A DNA stretch of 64,000 bases from VRUE01 sp963729995 (GTDB lineage Bacteria; Actinomycetota; Thermoleophilia; Solirubrobacterales; 70-9), in the NCBI GenBank assembly GCA_963729995.1, contig CAVSPF010000003.1:558001-622000 (forward strand). Reading direction: 5' to 3'. This document shows, piece after piece, positions 23,951 to 32,147 of the stretch; positions within the stretch are counted from its first letter, which is position 1; every line of letters starts with the position of its first letter. The position numbers and the translations under genes are program-made. The notes under the pieces were generated by a model, which was given only the letters and a program-made list of their open reading frames with translations, had not been told where the DNA came from and did no database searches.

Positions 23951-25273
23951 TCAGCCCACGAAGAGCTGCTGGTAGAGCAGGAAGACGTTCAGGGCGCTGA
24001 TGACGGCGGCGACGCTCCAGGCGAGGATCGTCGTGGCGCGGCGGTTGACGTGGACGCCCATGACGTCGCGGCGGCCGGTAAGCATGACCAGCGGCACGAG
24101 CGCGAACGGGATGCCGAAGGAGAGCACGACCTGGCTGAGGACGAGCGCGCTGGTGGGGTCGATGCCGGCCGCCAGGACCGCGATCGCCGGGACCATCGTG
24201 ACCGCCCGGCGCAGCAGTATGGGGATCCGGACGTCGATGAAGCCGGTCATCACGACCTGGCCCGAGTAGGTGCCGACGCTGGAGGAGGAGGCGCCGGAGG
24301 CGAGCAGCGCGACGGCGAAGGCGAGCGCCGCGCCGCCGCCCACCAGCTGCCCGAACTGGGCATGGGCTTCCTGGATCGTGGTGAGGCCCGAGAGGGCCGG
24401 GGTGTGGAAGAGCTTGGCGGCGACCGCGAGCATCGCCATGTTGACGAGCCCGGCGAGGCCCAGCGCGACGATCACGTCGAGGCGCTCGAAGCGAAGCACG
24501 CGGCTGCGCTCGCGGTCGTCGCGGCAGGGCATGCGGCCGCTGGTCAGCGCCGAGTGCAGGTAGATCACGTGCGGCATCACGGTCGCGCCGATGATGCCCA
24601 TCGCGAGGTAGAGCGAGGCCGACCCCTGCAGGCCGGGCAAGAGGCCGCGCAGCGAGCCCTGTGCGGAGGGCCCGATCCGCAGCGCCTCATAGAGAAAGCC
24701 GGCGAAGATGATGCCGAGCAGCGCGCTGATCGCGAGCTCGAAGCGGCGAAAGCCGCGCGTCTGCAGCTCGAGGATGGCGAAGGCGATCACGCCCGTGATC
24801 AGGCCGGCCGGCAGCAGCGGCACGCCGAACAAGAGGTTCAGCCCGAGCGCCGCGCCGAGGAACTCGGCGATGTCGGTCGACATCGCCATCAGCTCGGCCT
24901 GCACCCACATGCCCCAGGTGAGCGCGCGGGGGAAGCGCTGGCGCACCACCTCCGGCAGGTTGCGGTCGGTGACGATGCCGAGCTTGGCCGAGAGGTACTG
25001 GATCAGCATCGCCATCAGGTTCGCCGCCATCACGACCCACAGCAGCAGGTAGCCGAACTGCGCCCCGCCCTGCACGTTGGTCGCGAAGTTGCCGGGGTCG
25101 ACGTAGGCGATCGAGGCGACGAAGGCGGGACCGAGCATCGCCAGCGTCGCGCGCACCCGCCCCCGCGCCAGCAGGCGCTCGAGTGCGCTGGCCTCGAGCG
25201 CCTCGGCCAGCGGCAGGGTCTGGCCGGCGGCGGCACCCCCCAGCGCCGGAACCGGCTCGCCCGGCGGCCTCAC
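23951..25273 (-). CDS. mntH: NRAMP-type Mn(II)/Fe(II) transporter MntH
   Basis: A 440-residue NRAMP transporter that imports Mn or Fe with protons. Eleven or so hydrophobic helices are visible. The metal-binding motifs are YVDPGNFATNV in the first helix and GATVMPHVIYLHSAL in the sixth. The N-terminal ~40 residues are a soluble extension. The start overlaps the stop of the upstream DtxR-type regulator by four bases, so regulator and transporter form one operon, presumably shut off when metal is plentiful. Confidence 0.93.
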   Translation of the reverse strand: MRPPGEPVPALGGAAAGQTLPLAEALEASALERLLARGRVRATLAMLGPAFVASIAYVDPGNFATNVQGGAQFGYLLLWVVMAANLMAMLIQYLSAKLGIVTDRNLPEVVRQRFPRALTWGMWVQAELMAMSTDIAEFLGAALGLNLLFGVPLLPAGLITGVIAFAILELQTRGFRRFELAISALLGIIFAGFLYEALRIGPSAQGSLRGLLPGLQGSASLYLAMGIIGATVMPHVIYLHSALTSGRMPCRDDRERSRVLRFERLDVIVALGLAGLVNMAMLAVAAKLFHTPALSGLTTIQEAHAQFGQLVGGGAALAFAVALLASGASSSSVGTYSGQVVMTGFIDVRIPILLRRAVTMVPAIAVLAAGIDPTSALVLSQVVLSFGIPFALVPLVMLTGRRDVMGVHVNRRATTILAWSVAAVISALNVFLLYQQLFVG

Positions 25274-25953
25274 CGCTCGTGCTTTTCGGGCTCGATCCGC
25301 ATCGCGCCCGCCAGCTCGCCGCCGATCGGGTGCTCGCGCTCGCCGAAGCGCACGAACACCGGCCCCCCGAACGGCTGGCGATCTGTGACCTCCAGGCGAG
25401 TTCCGAGCGCGATGCCGTGCTCGGCCAGGTAGCGCAGCATCTCGGGGTCGGAGTCCGATACCCGCACGAAGCGCCCCGCCCCGCCCACCGCCAGCTCGTC
25501 CAGGCTGCGAGTCTGGCCCTCCTCGATCTCGAGCTGGGCCGTGGGGATCGGATCGCCGTGGGGGTCGAGCGCCGGGTTGCCCAGGCGCGCCGCGATCAGC
25601 TCCTCGAGCTCCTCGGAGAGCACGTGCTCGAGCACCTCGGCCTCGGCATCGACGCGATCCCAGGGCACCCCGAGCTCCTGGGCTAAGAACAGCTCGAGCA
25701 GGCGGTGATGGCGCATCACCTCCAGGGCCACCCGCCTCCCTTTCTCGGTCAGCCGCACGCCGCGGTAGCGCTCATGCTCGACCAGCCCCTCCGCGGCGAG
25801 CTTGCGCACCATGCTCGACACCGAGCCCGGCGTCACCCCCAGGCGCTCGGCGAGGTCGTTCGTCGAGACCGCCAAGCCGGCGCGGGTCTCGAGCGCATAC
25901 ACCGCCTTGGCGTAGTCCTGCACCGATGCCGAAAGCAGCTCTGGGGTCGACAT
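25270..25953 (-). CDS. DtxR/MntR-family metal-dependent repressor
   Basis: A 227-residue regulator. The winged helix-turn-helix is at residues 10-65 (YAKAVYALETRAG, then LGVTPGSVSSMVRKLAAEGL). The dimerisation and metal-binding domain follows with MRHHRLLELFLAQELG and EAEVLEHVLSEELEE, containing the expected His/Glu/Cys-type ligand positions. The C-terminal FeoA/SH3-like domain begins near residue 150. Operon position with mntH and a palindrome directly upstream suggest that it responds to Mn(II) and represses its own operon; Fe(II) remains possible. Confidence 0.9.
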   Translation of the reverse strand: MSTPELLSASVQDYAKAVYALETRAGLAVSTNDLAERLGVTPGSVSSMVRKLAAEGLVEHERYRGVRLTEKGRRVALEVMRHHRLLELFLAQELGVPWDRVDAEAEVLEHVLSEELEELIAARLGNPALDPHGDPIPTAQLEIEEGQTRSLDELAVGGAGRFVRVSDSDPEMLRYLAEHGIALGTRLEVTDRQPFGGPVFVRFGEREHPIGGELAGAMRIEPEKHER

Positions 25954-25961
25954 ACCCTGAG

Positions 25962-25979
25962 ATTATGGCATGCCAAATT
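25962..25979 (-). promoter_or_regulatory. Palindromic operator of the dtxR-mntH operon
   Basis: AATTTGGCATGCCATAAT (minus strand) is centred on GGCATGCC, overlaps a CATAAT -10-like hexamer and lies 8-26 bases before the regulator's ATG. It has the size and symmetry of DtxR-family sites. Confidence 0.6.
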
Positions 25980-26119
25980 CACCTGTGATGTTCGGCGAAA
26001 CTTAGTCCGTGCCGTGCCTCAAAGTTCCCGGTGCGCTCCCGCGCGCCGGCGCTTGGTCCGCAGGCCCTCGACATCGACTCGCAGCCACCCCTGCATGGCG
26101 CGATTGCAATACTTGCCAG

Positions 26120-26776
26120 GTGGCTGACGGTGAAGGCCATCGCGCGGCCGATCAAGCCCTCCAGGGGCGCGAGGGGGACGCCGCCGGGGAACGACGGAAG
26201 GCGCCGCCGGCTCCCGAGTGGATCTCAGCCTCCCCCTTGCTGAGCGACGCCTTCGCGCTGGCGGCAACGGCTCACCGGGCCCAGCGCCGCCCCTCCGACG
26301 GCCGCCTCTTCCTCGAACACGTCACCGAGGTGGCGGGGCTTTTGCAGCGGCTGGATTTCGACGAGGAGCTCGTCGCGGTTGGGCTCATGCACGACTCGGT
26401 GGAGCGCGGCACGCTCAGCGAGTCGGAATTGCGAAGCGAGATGGGGGATGAGATCTGCGCGCTGGTGATGGCGCTCAGCGAGGACCCCACGATCGAGTCC
26501 TTCGAGGGGCGAAAGGCCGCGCTTCGCGATCAGGTCGCAGCGGCCGGCGGCCGTGCGGTGACGGTGTTCGCCGCCGACAAGCTCTCCGACATCGCCGGGC
26601 TTCGCCGCGGCGTCGAGGTCTCGCGCGAAGAGCTCGACGCGCGGATGGGCACCAGCGCGGCGAGCATGGCCGCCCATTACCGCGACTCGGTGCAGATGAT
26701 CGCTTCGGTCAGGCCCGGCTCGGCATTCCTCTCGGCCCTGCGGCGGGAGCTCGGGCGGCTCGAGGCCGCGTCGTAG
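26120..26776 (+). CDS. HD-domain phosphohydrolase, RelA/SpoT-like fold
   Basis: A protein of about 218 residues with an HD domain: LAATAHRAQRRPSDGRLFLE, then EHVTEVAGLL, LMHDSVERG with the HD dyad, and FAADKLSDIAGLR. The layout matches the stand-alone HD_4 hydrolases related to SpoT/MESH1, which can cleave (p)ppGpp, but no synthetase domain is present and the substrate is not proven. The first ~45 residues are low-complexity and the start is uncertain: the frame is open from 26009 and GTG 26120 is a guess. It is divergent from the dtxR-mntH operon. Confidence 0.65.
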   Translation: MADGEGHRAADQALQGREGDAAGERRKAPPAPEWISASPLLSDAFALAATAHRAQRRPSDGRLFLEHVTEVAGLLQRLDFDEELVAVGLMHDSVERGTLSESELRSEMGDEICALVMALSEDPTIESFEGRKAALRDQVAAAGGRAVTVFAADKLSDIAGLRRGVEVSREELDARMGTSAASMAAHYRDSVQMIASVRPGSAFLSALRRELGRLEAAS

Positions 26777-26833
26777 TCGCTCAGCCAACGCCGGAGTCGG
26801 CTGGACAGCGGCCCGCGGGGACCCCGCGCCGCG

Positions 26834-27355
26834 TCAGGAGGTCGACTGAAGGGCGCTGCGCAGGCTGGCCTCGGTTTGCGGGCCCCGCAGAGTTCTCACG
26901 ATCCGGCCGCGGGCATCGAGGATGAAGGTCGTCGGCAGCCCGACGACACCGTAGCGCTCTCCAACCGTGCCGCCCGAGTCGCGCAGAACCGGAAAGCTCC
27001 AGCCGTACTCACGGATGAAGGAGCGGGCGCTGGCCAGCCCGTCGCTCCAATCGACGCCGACCAGCTGCGCTCGTCCCTGTAACGATCGGGCAAGCCGCTC
27101 CAGTTCGGGCGCCTCGTGCCGGCAGGGCTCGCACCAGCTCGCCCAGAAGTTGACCGCGGCCGGCTTGCCGCGCAGCGTCGCAAGGGTCGCCTTCGGAGGC
27201 TGCAAGACCGCGGCGGGGAGCGGTGGGGCGGGCTTGGTCGCATTGCCGCTGGAGCCGCCCAGCAGCTCCGCCGCGACGAGGGCGCCGACCAGGGCGAGGG
27301 CGCCGAGCAGGCCGCGCCTCCTGCGGACCACGCCCATCACGCGACGCCGGATCAT
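26834..27355 (-). CDS. TlpA/ResA-like membrane-anchored thioredoxin (copy 1)
   Basis: A 173-residue thiol-disulfide protein. An N-terminal membrane anchor (GLLGALALVGALVAAELL) is followed by a thioredoxin fold with WASWCEPCRHEAPEL and the cis-Pro in GVVGLPTTFI. Such proteins reduce apo-cytochrome c or the CuA Cys pair of oxidase subunit II outside the cell membrane. It is the last gene of a minus-strand cluster with SCO1, CtaG and a DsbA-like protein. A close paralogue lies at 39077-39613 behind the second SCO1-CtaG pair. Confidence 0.85.
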   Translation of the reverse strand: MIRRRVMGVVRRRRGLLGALALVGALVAAELLGGSSGNATKPAPPLPAAVLQPPKATLATLRGKPAAVNFWASWCEPCRHEAPELERLARSLQGRAQLVGVDWSDGLASARSFIREYGWSFPVLRDSGGTVGERYGVVGLPTTFILDARGRIVRTLRGPQTEASLRSALQSTS

Positions 27356-27373
27356 CGCGGCCCTGGGCGTGTC

Positions 27374-28147
27374 TCAGCCCGCTTCGCGGATCGCCGTTTC
27401 AAGCGCTTCGGCGGAGCCCGGCGTCCCCAGTGTCTTCAGACCTTTGGTGCGCGGGCCTTCGACCGCGAAGGACGGCGTGCCGGTGAAGCCGAGGCTTTCC
27501 GCCTGGGCGGTCGTGCTCGACACCCTTTCCTTGATGTGCTTGCTCTTGCGGTCGGTGTTCCACTTGGCGATGTCCTTGACCCCGGCGCCCTTGGCGATCG
27601 AGGTCAGGAAGGAGCCGGTGACGTAGCCCGAGCCCTCTGGGCCCTGGTTTCGGTAGAAGAGCTCGATGAAGTTCCAGCCCCGGCCCTGCTTGCCGGCGGC
27701 GAGCGCCGCGGCGCCAGCGGGGGGAGACTGCGTGCCGATGATCGTGAAGTTGCGGAATTCGACCTTGGCCTCGCCGCTGCGGACCGGGCCTGAGATGAGC
27801 TGTGGCAGCACCTGTTCGGAGTACTCCTTGCAGATCGGGCACTGGAGGTCGCCGAACTCATAGAGGGTGACCTTGGCCTTGGGGTCGCCGAGCATCGTGC
27901 CTTCCTGCGGGATGCCCTTCAGCAGGCTGTCCACCTGGCCGACTTCCGCCAGGTTGGTGCTCCCCCCGCCGCCCTGGTTCTGGCTGATGACGACCGCCAC
28001 CACCACCGCGATGACCGCCGCAAACACCGCGACGCTGCCGAGCTGGAGCAACCGCCTGCGGCGCGCGTTGGCCTCCGACTGGGATGCCTCGCGTTCGAGC
28101 CGGTAGCCGCGAAGTCTCTCCCTCTCCTGTTCCCGCTTGTTGCTCAC
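27374..28147 (-). CDS. DsbA-like extracytoplasmic thioredoxin
   Basis: A 257-residue protein with a charged cytoplasmic N-terminus (about 1-35), a single membrane helix (SVAVFAAVIAVVVAVVI) and a DsbA-type thioredoxin domain. The active site is GDLQCPICKEYSEQVLP and the cis-Pro loop is GFTGTPSFAVEG. BdbD-like members oxidise or isomerise disulfides of exported proteins. It lies between CtaG and the TlpA-like gene; the second copy of the cluster near 38 kb lacks it. A partner for copper-centre Cys pairs is plausible by context. Confidence 0.85.
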   Translation of the reverse strand: MSNKREQERERLRGYRLEREASQSEANARRRRLLQLGSVAVFAAVIAVVVAVVISQNQGGGGSTNLAEVGQVDSLLKGIPQEGTMLGDPKAKVTLYEFGDLQCPICKEYSEQVLPQLISGPVRSGEAKVEFRNFTIIGTQSPPAGAAALAAGKQGRGWNFIELFYRNQGPEGSGYVTGSFLTSIAKGAGVKDIAKWNTDRKSKHIKERVSSTTAQAESLGFTGTPSFAVEGPRTKGLKTLGTPGSAEALETAIREAG

Positions 28148-28240
28148 CCATCCTCCGGTTCGATTGACATTCGCACGCGACCGACGCCGGGCGGGGAACC
28201 ATCCTCGATGCCCCCGTAGGCGAGGACACGGATTCTTACC

Positions 28241-29158
28241 TCACTTGGCTGCACGGCCCTGAATCTCGATTCCCTCTCCACGAGAGACCAGTCGGCGGCG
28301 CAGTTCATCCCCCCGCCCGGCGGCGACAGCACGGCCCGCTCTGCTCCAATCCAGCGCAACCCCTCGCTCTCGCGCCAGGTCGAGCAACTCCTGGCGCTCC
28401 GTGTCCTCCCGCGCCCAGCGCAGCACCAGCCAGGCAAAGATGCCCAGCATCATCATCAAGCTCTGGACCATGAGCACGGCGCCGGCGACGCTCTGGTCGG
28501 TGATCGGGGCAATGCCGTGCGCCCGGTCGCTGGCGACGTAGATGGGATAGAGCACCGTTCCCGACCACATCAGGATGTTCGCCAGACCCATGCTGGAGAA
28601 GTGAATGGCCCCCGCGTAGATTGCCCTGGCACCGTTGCCGAACCATTCCGGCTTCGGGAAGGGGCCAAGCAACGCCAACCACATGCCGACCCCCGCCGCG
28701 ACGAAGCAGGCGTGCTCGCAGAGGTGGACCAGCGGGTGTTCCTCGGCGGCCTGGTAGAGCGGCGGGGCGTGCCAGCCGTACATGACCACCAGCCAGAGGA
28801 CGACGGCCACCACGGGATGCATGAGGATCTGGAGATGCTTGATCCCCGGCTTGGTCAGGATCGGCGCCAGGACCGGGCCGGTAAGGCCGATCGCCAGCAG
28901 CAGCGCGGACTCGTCGAGCAGAATCGTGTGCTGGATCATGTGGCCGAAGGCGTAGTCATCGGCCAGATGGTCGACCGGGCCGACCGTGGCGATCACGATC
29001 AGCGCCATGCCGCAGGCAAAGCTCGCCTGGCGCAGGGTGCTCGGCTGGCGGCTCTGCTCGCGCAGGTGGCCGACCCGCACGAAGTACGCCACGCCGATCA
29101 GCAGCGGCAGCACAATCGAGGACACGGTGCTCCAGTCGAGCGTCAGGTCCAGGCTCAT
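28241..29158 (-). CDS. ctaG: Cytochrome oxidase assembly protein CtaG (copy 1)
   Basis: A 305-residue membrane protein of the caa3-type CtaG family, needed to mature the copper centres of cytochrome c oxidase. Seven or so hydrophobic helices are visible, with conserved His motifs GPVDHLADDY, GHMIQHTILLDE, HPLVHLCEHACF and IHFSSMGLANILMW. The C-terminal tail is cytoplasmic and charged. It lies 59 bases after SCO1 on the same strand and is about 80 percent identical by eye to copy 2 at 38202-39080. The oxidase subunits are not in the window. Confidence 0.9.
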   Translation of the reverse strand: MSLDLTLDWSTVSSIVLPLLIGVAYFVRVGHLREQSRQPSTLRQASFACGMALIVIATVGPVDHLADDYAFGHMIQHTILLDESALLLAIGLTGPVLAPILTKPGIKHLQILMHPVVAVVLWLVVMYGWHAPPLYQAAEEHPLVHLCEHACFVAAGVGMWLALLGPFPKPEWFGNGARAIYAGAIHFSSMGLANILMWSGTVLYPIYVASDRAHGIAPITDQSVAGAVLMVQSLMMMLGIFAWLVLRWAREDTERQELLDLARERGVALDWSRAGRAVAAGRGDELRRRLVSRGEGIEIQGRAAK

Positions 29159-29217
29159 CGGAACCGAGTTCTAGCAAGCCGATGCAAGCGGGCCGGCCAG
29201 CGGCCGGCCCGCGCCCC

Positions 29218-29856
29218 CTACTTCGCGGCCAGCAGCGGCACGTCGTGGGCGGCTTCGCTCGGCTTGAAGAGCTGGTCGTAGAGCGCCAGCTCCTTGCCGG
29301 AGCCGGTGATGCCGTAGATCAGAGCCGTGTGGGAGACCAGCCGAGTTTCGGGGTTCTCTCGCTGTTCAGGAGTGCCGCCGACGGATACGTCGTAGGCCTT
29401 CCAGACCGGCGCCAGCTGCTTCTTGGACCCGATCAGGTAGTCCATGCGCCCCAGCATCTGGTGCTCGGCCAGGAACCTCTTGACCGTCTTCGGGGTGTCG
29501 CCTATCGGGTCGACGGAGACCGCGACGACCTGCACCTCGCTCGCCTTCGATCCCAGTTCGACCAGCGTCTGGTGGAGCTTGGAGACGATCAGGGGACAGG
29601 TGTCGGGGCAGTGGTCGTAGATGAAGGTCAAGAGCACCGCCTTGCCCCGGTACTGGGAGAGCCGCACCGGGCGGCCGGTCCAGTCGCGGAGGGCGATTTC
29701 GGGCGCCGGCTTGGGTGGGCTGATCGTGCCCTGGGCGTCCAGCCTGGCGCTCGAGGCGCTGCCGCCGCCGCTGCCTCCGCAGCCCACGACCGCCATCGCC
29801 ACGATCGCCACCGCAAATATGGCCGCAGCTGACCGCCCTAGCGCTGAACGCCTCAT
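29218..29856 (-). CDS. SCO1/SenC copper chaperone lipoprotein (copy 1)
   Basis: Copper chaperone that loads the CuA site of cytochrome oxidase. It has a signal peptide with lipobox (MAVVGCGGS) and a thioredoxin-like fold. The copper ligands are the two Cys of DHCPDTCPLIVSK and the His of VSHTALIYG. ATG 29856 is chosen because GGAG lies about eight bases upstream; the frame could start earlier (29931). The linker SPPKPAPEIALRDWTGRPV is shared with copy 2 at 37511. It is preceded by the cupredoxin gene and its terminator hairpin. Confidence 0.9.
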   Translation of the reverse strand: MRRSALGRSAAAIFAVAIVAMAVVGCGGSGGGSASSARLDAQGTISPPKPAPEIALRDWTGRPVRLSQYRGKAVLLTFIYDHCPDTCPLIVSKLHQTLVELGSKASEVQVVAVSVDPIGDTPKTVKRFLAEHQMLGRMDYLIGSKKQLAPVWKAYDVSVGGTPEQRENPETRLVSHTALIYGITGSGKELALYDQLFKPSEAAHDVPLLAAK

Positions 29857-29930
29857 CGTCTGCTCCATTCGTTCGTTTGCGGCTCCATTATCGACAACCC
29901 GTCGTCCCGCCCACCTCGAGTCCGCACCCA

Positions 29931-29960
29931 CACAGCCGGCCGCTGACGCGGCCGGCTGTG
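29931..29960 (-). terminator. Hairpin between cupredoxin and SCO1 genes
   Basis: CACAGCCGGCCGC pairs with GCGGCCGGCTGTG around TGAC, a perfect 13-bp stem. It follows the cupredoxin stop by 46 bases and precedes SCO1, so it may end the first message or attenuate read-through. The same stem occurs at 411-442. Confidence 0.75.
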
Positions 29961-30005
29961 CCTTTGGAGGAAGGTGCTGTCGCTGTGTCGCTGCAATGCC
30001 GCTCC

Positions 30006-30524
30006 TCAGGTAACCGTCACGTAGCCTTTCATGTAGCCGCTCTGGGCCATCGCCCAGGGGTCACAGGGCATCGCGCAGAACCAGGCGTAGTGGCCGGCCT
30101 TCTTCGGCGCGTGGAAGGTGAAGGTGGTCTTCGTCGGCTTGCTTGCGCTGCCGGGCGCGACCATCGCGTTGGTCCCCAGGTCGGGGGCGTTGAAGCTGTG
30201 CGGCGCTTCGTCGTAGTTGGAGACCGTCACGTGCACGGTGGCCCCTGCCTTGACCGAGAAGTCGGCTGGCAGGTAGGCGTCGTGCCACTTCCCTTCGGGT
30301 CCCTTCTTGGCGTGCTCTTCGTCCGTTTTGACGACCAGGCTCACGTTTTCGACCGCCGGCGAGGACTGCGACCCCGAGCCAGCGCTCGCCGAAGCCTTGC
30401 CGCTGTTGCCGCCACCTCCGCAGGCGCTCAGCGCAAGCGCCATCGCGGCCAGCGCGCCGAGGCCGAGAAGCGCCGACCAGCGGAGACGCCCGAGTGAGCC
30501 GAATCTGCTGTTTGCCTTCCTCAT
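30006..30524 (-). CDS. Cupredoxin-domain lipoprotein, complete copy
   Basis: A 172-residue lipoprotein: signal peptide and lipobox (LALSACGGG), a Ser/Gly-rich linker, then a cupredoxin domain from about residue 65 (VSLVVKTDEEHAKKG). Ligand candidates are the His of APHSFN, the two Cys of WFCAMPC and the Met of DPWAM. The C-x3-C pair recalls CuA of oxidase subunit II, but the downstream His is not at its usual place, so a modified type 1 or CuA-like site is possible. It has a GGAGGAAGC ribosome site. It heads the SCO1-CtaG-Dsb-TlpA cluster and has a near-identical paralogue at the left window edge. Confidence 0.85.
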   Translation of the reverse strand: MRKANSRFGSLGRLRWSALLGLGALAAMALALSACGGGGNSGKASASAGSGSQSSPAVENVSLVVKTDEEHAKKGPEGKWHDAYLPADFSVKAGATVHVTVSNYDEAPHSFNAPDLGTNAMVAPGSASKPTKTTFTFHAPKKAGHYAWFCAMPCDPWAMAQSGYMKGYVTVT

Positions 30525-30651
30525 CGTTGCTTCCTCCTAAGGCTGCCCCGTTTGGCGGGGCTCGTGGGATATGACAGGGGCATTCTCTGGTCGCAGACAC
30601 GCCCGCCACAACCTCAGGAGCAGGGGTTTTCCGATGCCCGATAGGGGAGTC

Positions 30652-30665
30652 TTAGGGCTCCCTAA
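30652..30665. promoter_or_regulatory. Small palindrome in the regulator/cupredoxin gap
   Basis: TTAGGGCTCCCTAA has six-base arms around CT. It lies 127 bases upstream of the cupredoxin ATG and beyond the end of the response-regulator gene. It could be a regulator site; nothing else supports that. Confidence 0.3.
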
Positions 30666-30791
30666 TCCGAGGGGCGGCTACCTGTGGGAACTGACAGGTG
30701 AGGAGCCTGGCGAGGTGATCGCAACCTGGCCGGAGCGCAACCCGTACCCGACCGCACCGGCGCGGTCGCCCAGGTGCGCGTCAGGGTGTGT

Positions 30792-31229
30792 TCAGGATTG
30801 CCTATATCTCGGCGAGACCCGCACGAACTCCTCGAGGATCTTGGTGGCAAGGCCATTGGAAAGGGGAGCCTTGCCCTCGGCGATCCCGTTCAGGGTGCGC
30901 TCGAACTCCTCGTCGGACATGTCCTTGAGCAGGTAGCCCTCGGCGCCGCTCTCGACCGCCTCGAAGAGGTCGGCGTCGTCCTGGGAGACGGTGACGATCA
31001 CGATCTTCGTCTCCGGCATCTCGGCCTTGATCAACCTCGTCGCCTCGAGCCCCCCGCAGCGAGGCATCGAGATGTCCATCAGGACCAGGTCGGGATGAAG
31101 CTCGCGCGTGCGTTCGAGCGCCTCGAGCCCGTCTTCGGCCTCGCCGACCACCTCGTGGCCGGCGGCCGACAGCAGGCTCGCGATGCCGGCCCGAAAGAGC
31201 GCGTGGTCGTCGACCAGCAGGACCCTCAT
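30792..31229 (-). CDS. Response-regulator receiver protein without output domain
   Basis: A 145-residue receiver domain with the acidic pair VDDH, the phospho-acceptor Asp in LVLMDISMP, the switch Thr/Ser in IVIVTVSQDD and the Lys in YLLKDMSDEEF. It resembles NarL/LiaR-type regulators, which normally continue into a LuxR helix-turn-helix after the short linker. Here the ORF stops at 30792 right after the linker (ATKILEEFVRVSPRYRQS), and no helix-turn-helix is readable downstream in any frame. It is therefore either a truncated gene or a single-domain regulator. ATG 31229 starts the domain; the frame extends to 31262. No kinase gene is adjacent. Confidence 0.75.
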   Translation of the reverse strand: MRVLLVDDHALFRAGIASLLSAAGHEVVGEAEDGLEALERTRELHPDLVLMDISMPRCGGLEATRLIKAEMPETKIVIVTVSQDDADLFEAVESGAEGYLLKDMSDEEFERTLNGIAEGKAPLSNGLATKILEEFVRVSPRYRQS

Positions 31230-31464
31230 CCGCCGATTGTCGGGGCGCGCCTCGGTCCCCACAACCCCAGAACCGTGGGGTTCTCACCTGCCCGACGGGA
31301 TGGGTTGCGTCCCCTAACCTGGGGAGGTCAGCGACGCTTCCCGTGCCGGAGCCGCGCTGCGCACCATTCCCCTTCCATCCAACGCCGAGCGATCCGGTAT
31401 TCGGTGCTGAAGGAACGGCAGGGCACGATGCTCGTACTGAGACGATCATGGCTACAGTCCACCC

Positions 31465-31692
31465 ATGTGCATGCAGTGCATGGCGAGCGCGATGACCGCG
31501 GGAGCGGCCGCGACCGGGATGCGTGCCTGGATCGCCACCCACTCTCCCAGCTGGATGACCCAGCGCCGTCTGAAGCTGACCACCGCCGCGATCCTCGCTG
31601 CCGGGGTCCTCGCATCTGGCAGCCATCTCGCGCCGAACGCTTCCGCGCCGACTGCGGCCCAGGCTGCCACTCACGCAACCGCGACTCGTTAG
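31465..31692 (+). CDS. Small Cys-rich-start membrane protein, 75 aa
   Basis: The product begins MCMQCMASAMTAGAAATGMR, has a hydrophobic stretch LTTAAILAAGVLASG near residue 45, and ends in an Ala/Thr-rich tail. The CxxC pair at the start followed by a single predicted helix is a pattern that I recall in short actinomycete proteins; function unknown. It could bind a metal, which would fit the neighbouring zinc-uptake operon, but that is speculation. It is convergent with the Fur-family gene. Confidence 0.6.
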   Translation: MCMQCMASAMTAGAAATGMRAWIATHSPSWMTQRRLKLTTAAILAAGVLASGSHLAPNASAPTAAQAATHATATR

Positions 31693-31700
31693 CCGAGCCC

Positions 31701-32147
31701 TCAGTCCGCGCAGCGCTCGCAGCGGCCGCGGATCGTCACCTCGTGCTCGGCGGCGTCGAAGCTCATCCGCCCACTGACCTTGTCGATCGCTCGCTCCAGC
31801 GAGGCGTCCTCGAAGGGGATCATCCGGCCACAGTCGCGGCAGATCGCGTGGTGGTGGTGCTCGCCGTCGGGCTCGATCCGCTCATAGCCGGCGATTCCCC
31901 GCGAGACTTCGAGGCGGCGGAGCAGACTGAGCTGCTCGAGCTGCTCGAGGGCGCGGTAGATGCTCGCGCGGCCGACCGCCGGCTTGCGACGGCGCAGCTC
32001 GTCGTCGAGCTCCAAGGCGGTGACCGCGCAATCGCGGCGCGCGAGCGCTTCTACGACAGCCGTGCGGGCGCCGCCGCGGCGGTAGCCGGCCGCCGCCAGC
32101 CTGCCCAGCGCGTGCTCTGCCCAGCCTGTTTTCGTGGCGGTGCTCAC
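31701..32147 (-). CDS. zur: Fur-family regulator, probably Zur
   Basis: A 148-residue Fur-family repressor. The winged helix has GGARTAVVEALARRDCAVTA and GRASIYRALEQLEQLSLLRR. The regulatory-site residues are in EHHHHAICRDCGRMIPFED and the C-terminal CERCAD, two Cys pairs that hold the structural zinc. GTG 32147 overlaps the permease stop (GTGA). Being last in a zinc-type ABC operon, it is most likely Zur, which represses uptake when zinc is sufficient; Mn or Fe sensing cannot be excluded. Confidence 0.85.
   Translation of the reverse strand: MSTATKTGWAEHALGRLAAAGYRRGGARTAVVEALARRDCAVTALELDDELRRRKPAVGRASIYRALEQLEQLSLLRRLEVSRGIAGYERIEPDGEHHHHAICRDCGRMIPFEDASLERAIDKVSGRMSFDAAEHEVTIRGRCERCAD

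Noticed and set aside
23810..25432. 540-residue plus-strand ORF opposite mntH
   Set aside because: Antisense shadow with Gln/His/Asp/Arg-rich low-complexity sequence; the minus-strand frame has NRAMP motifs.
30571..30936. 121-residue plus-strand ORF upstream of the cupredoxin gene
   Set aside because: It overlaps the response-regulator gene in antisense and has no ribosome site or recognisable domain.
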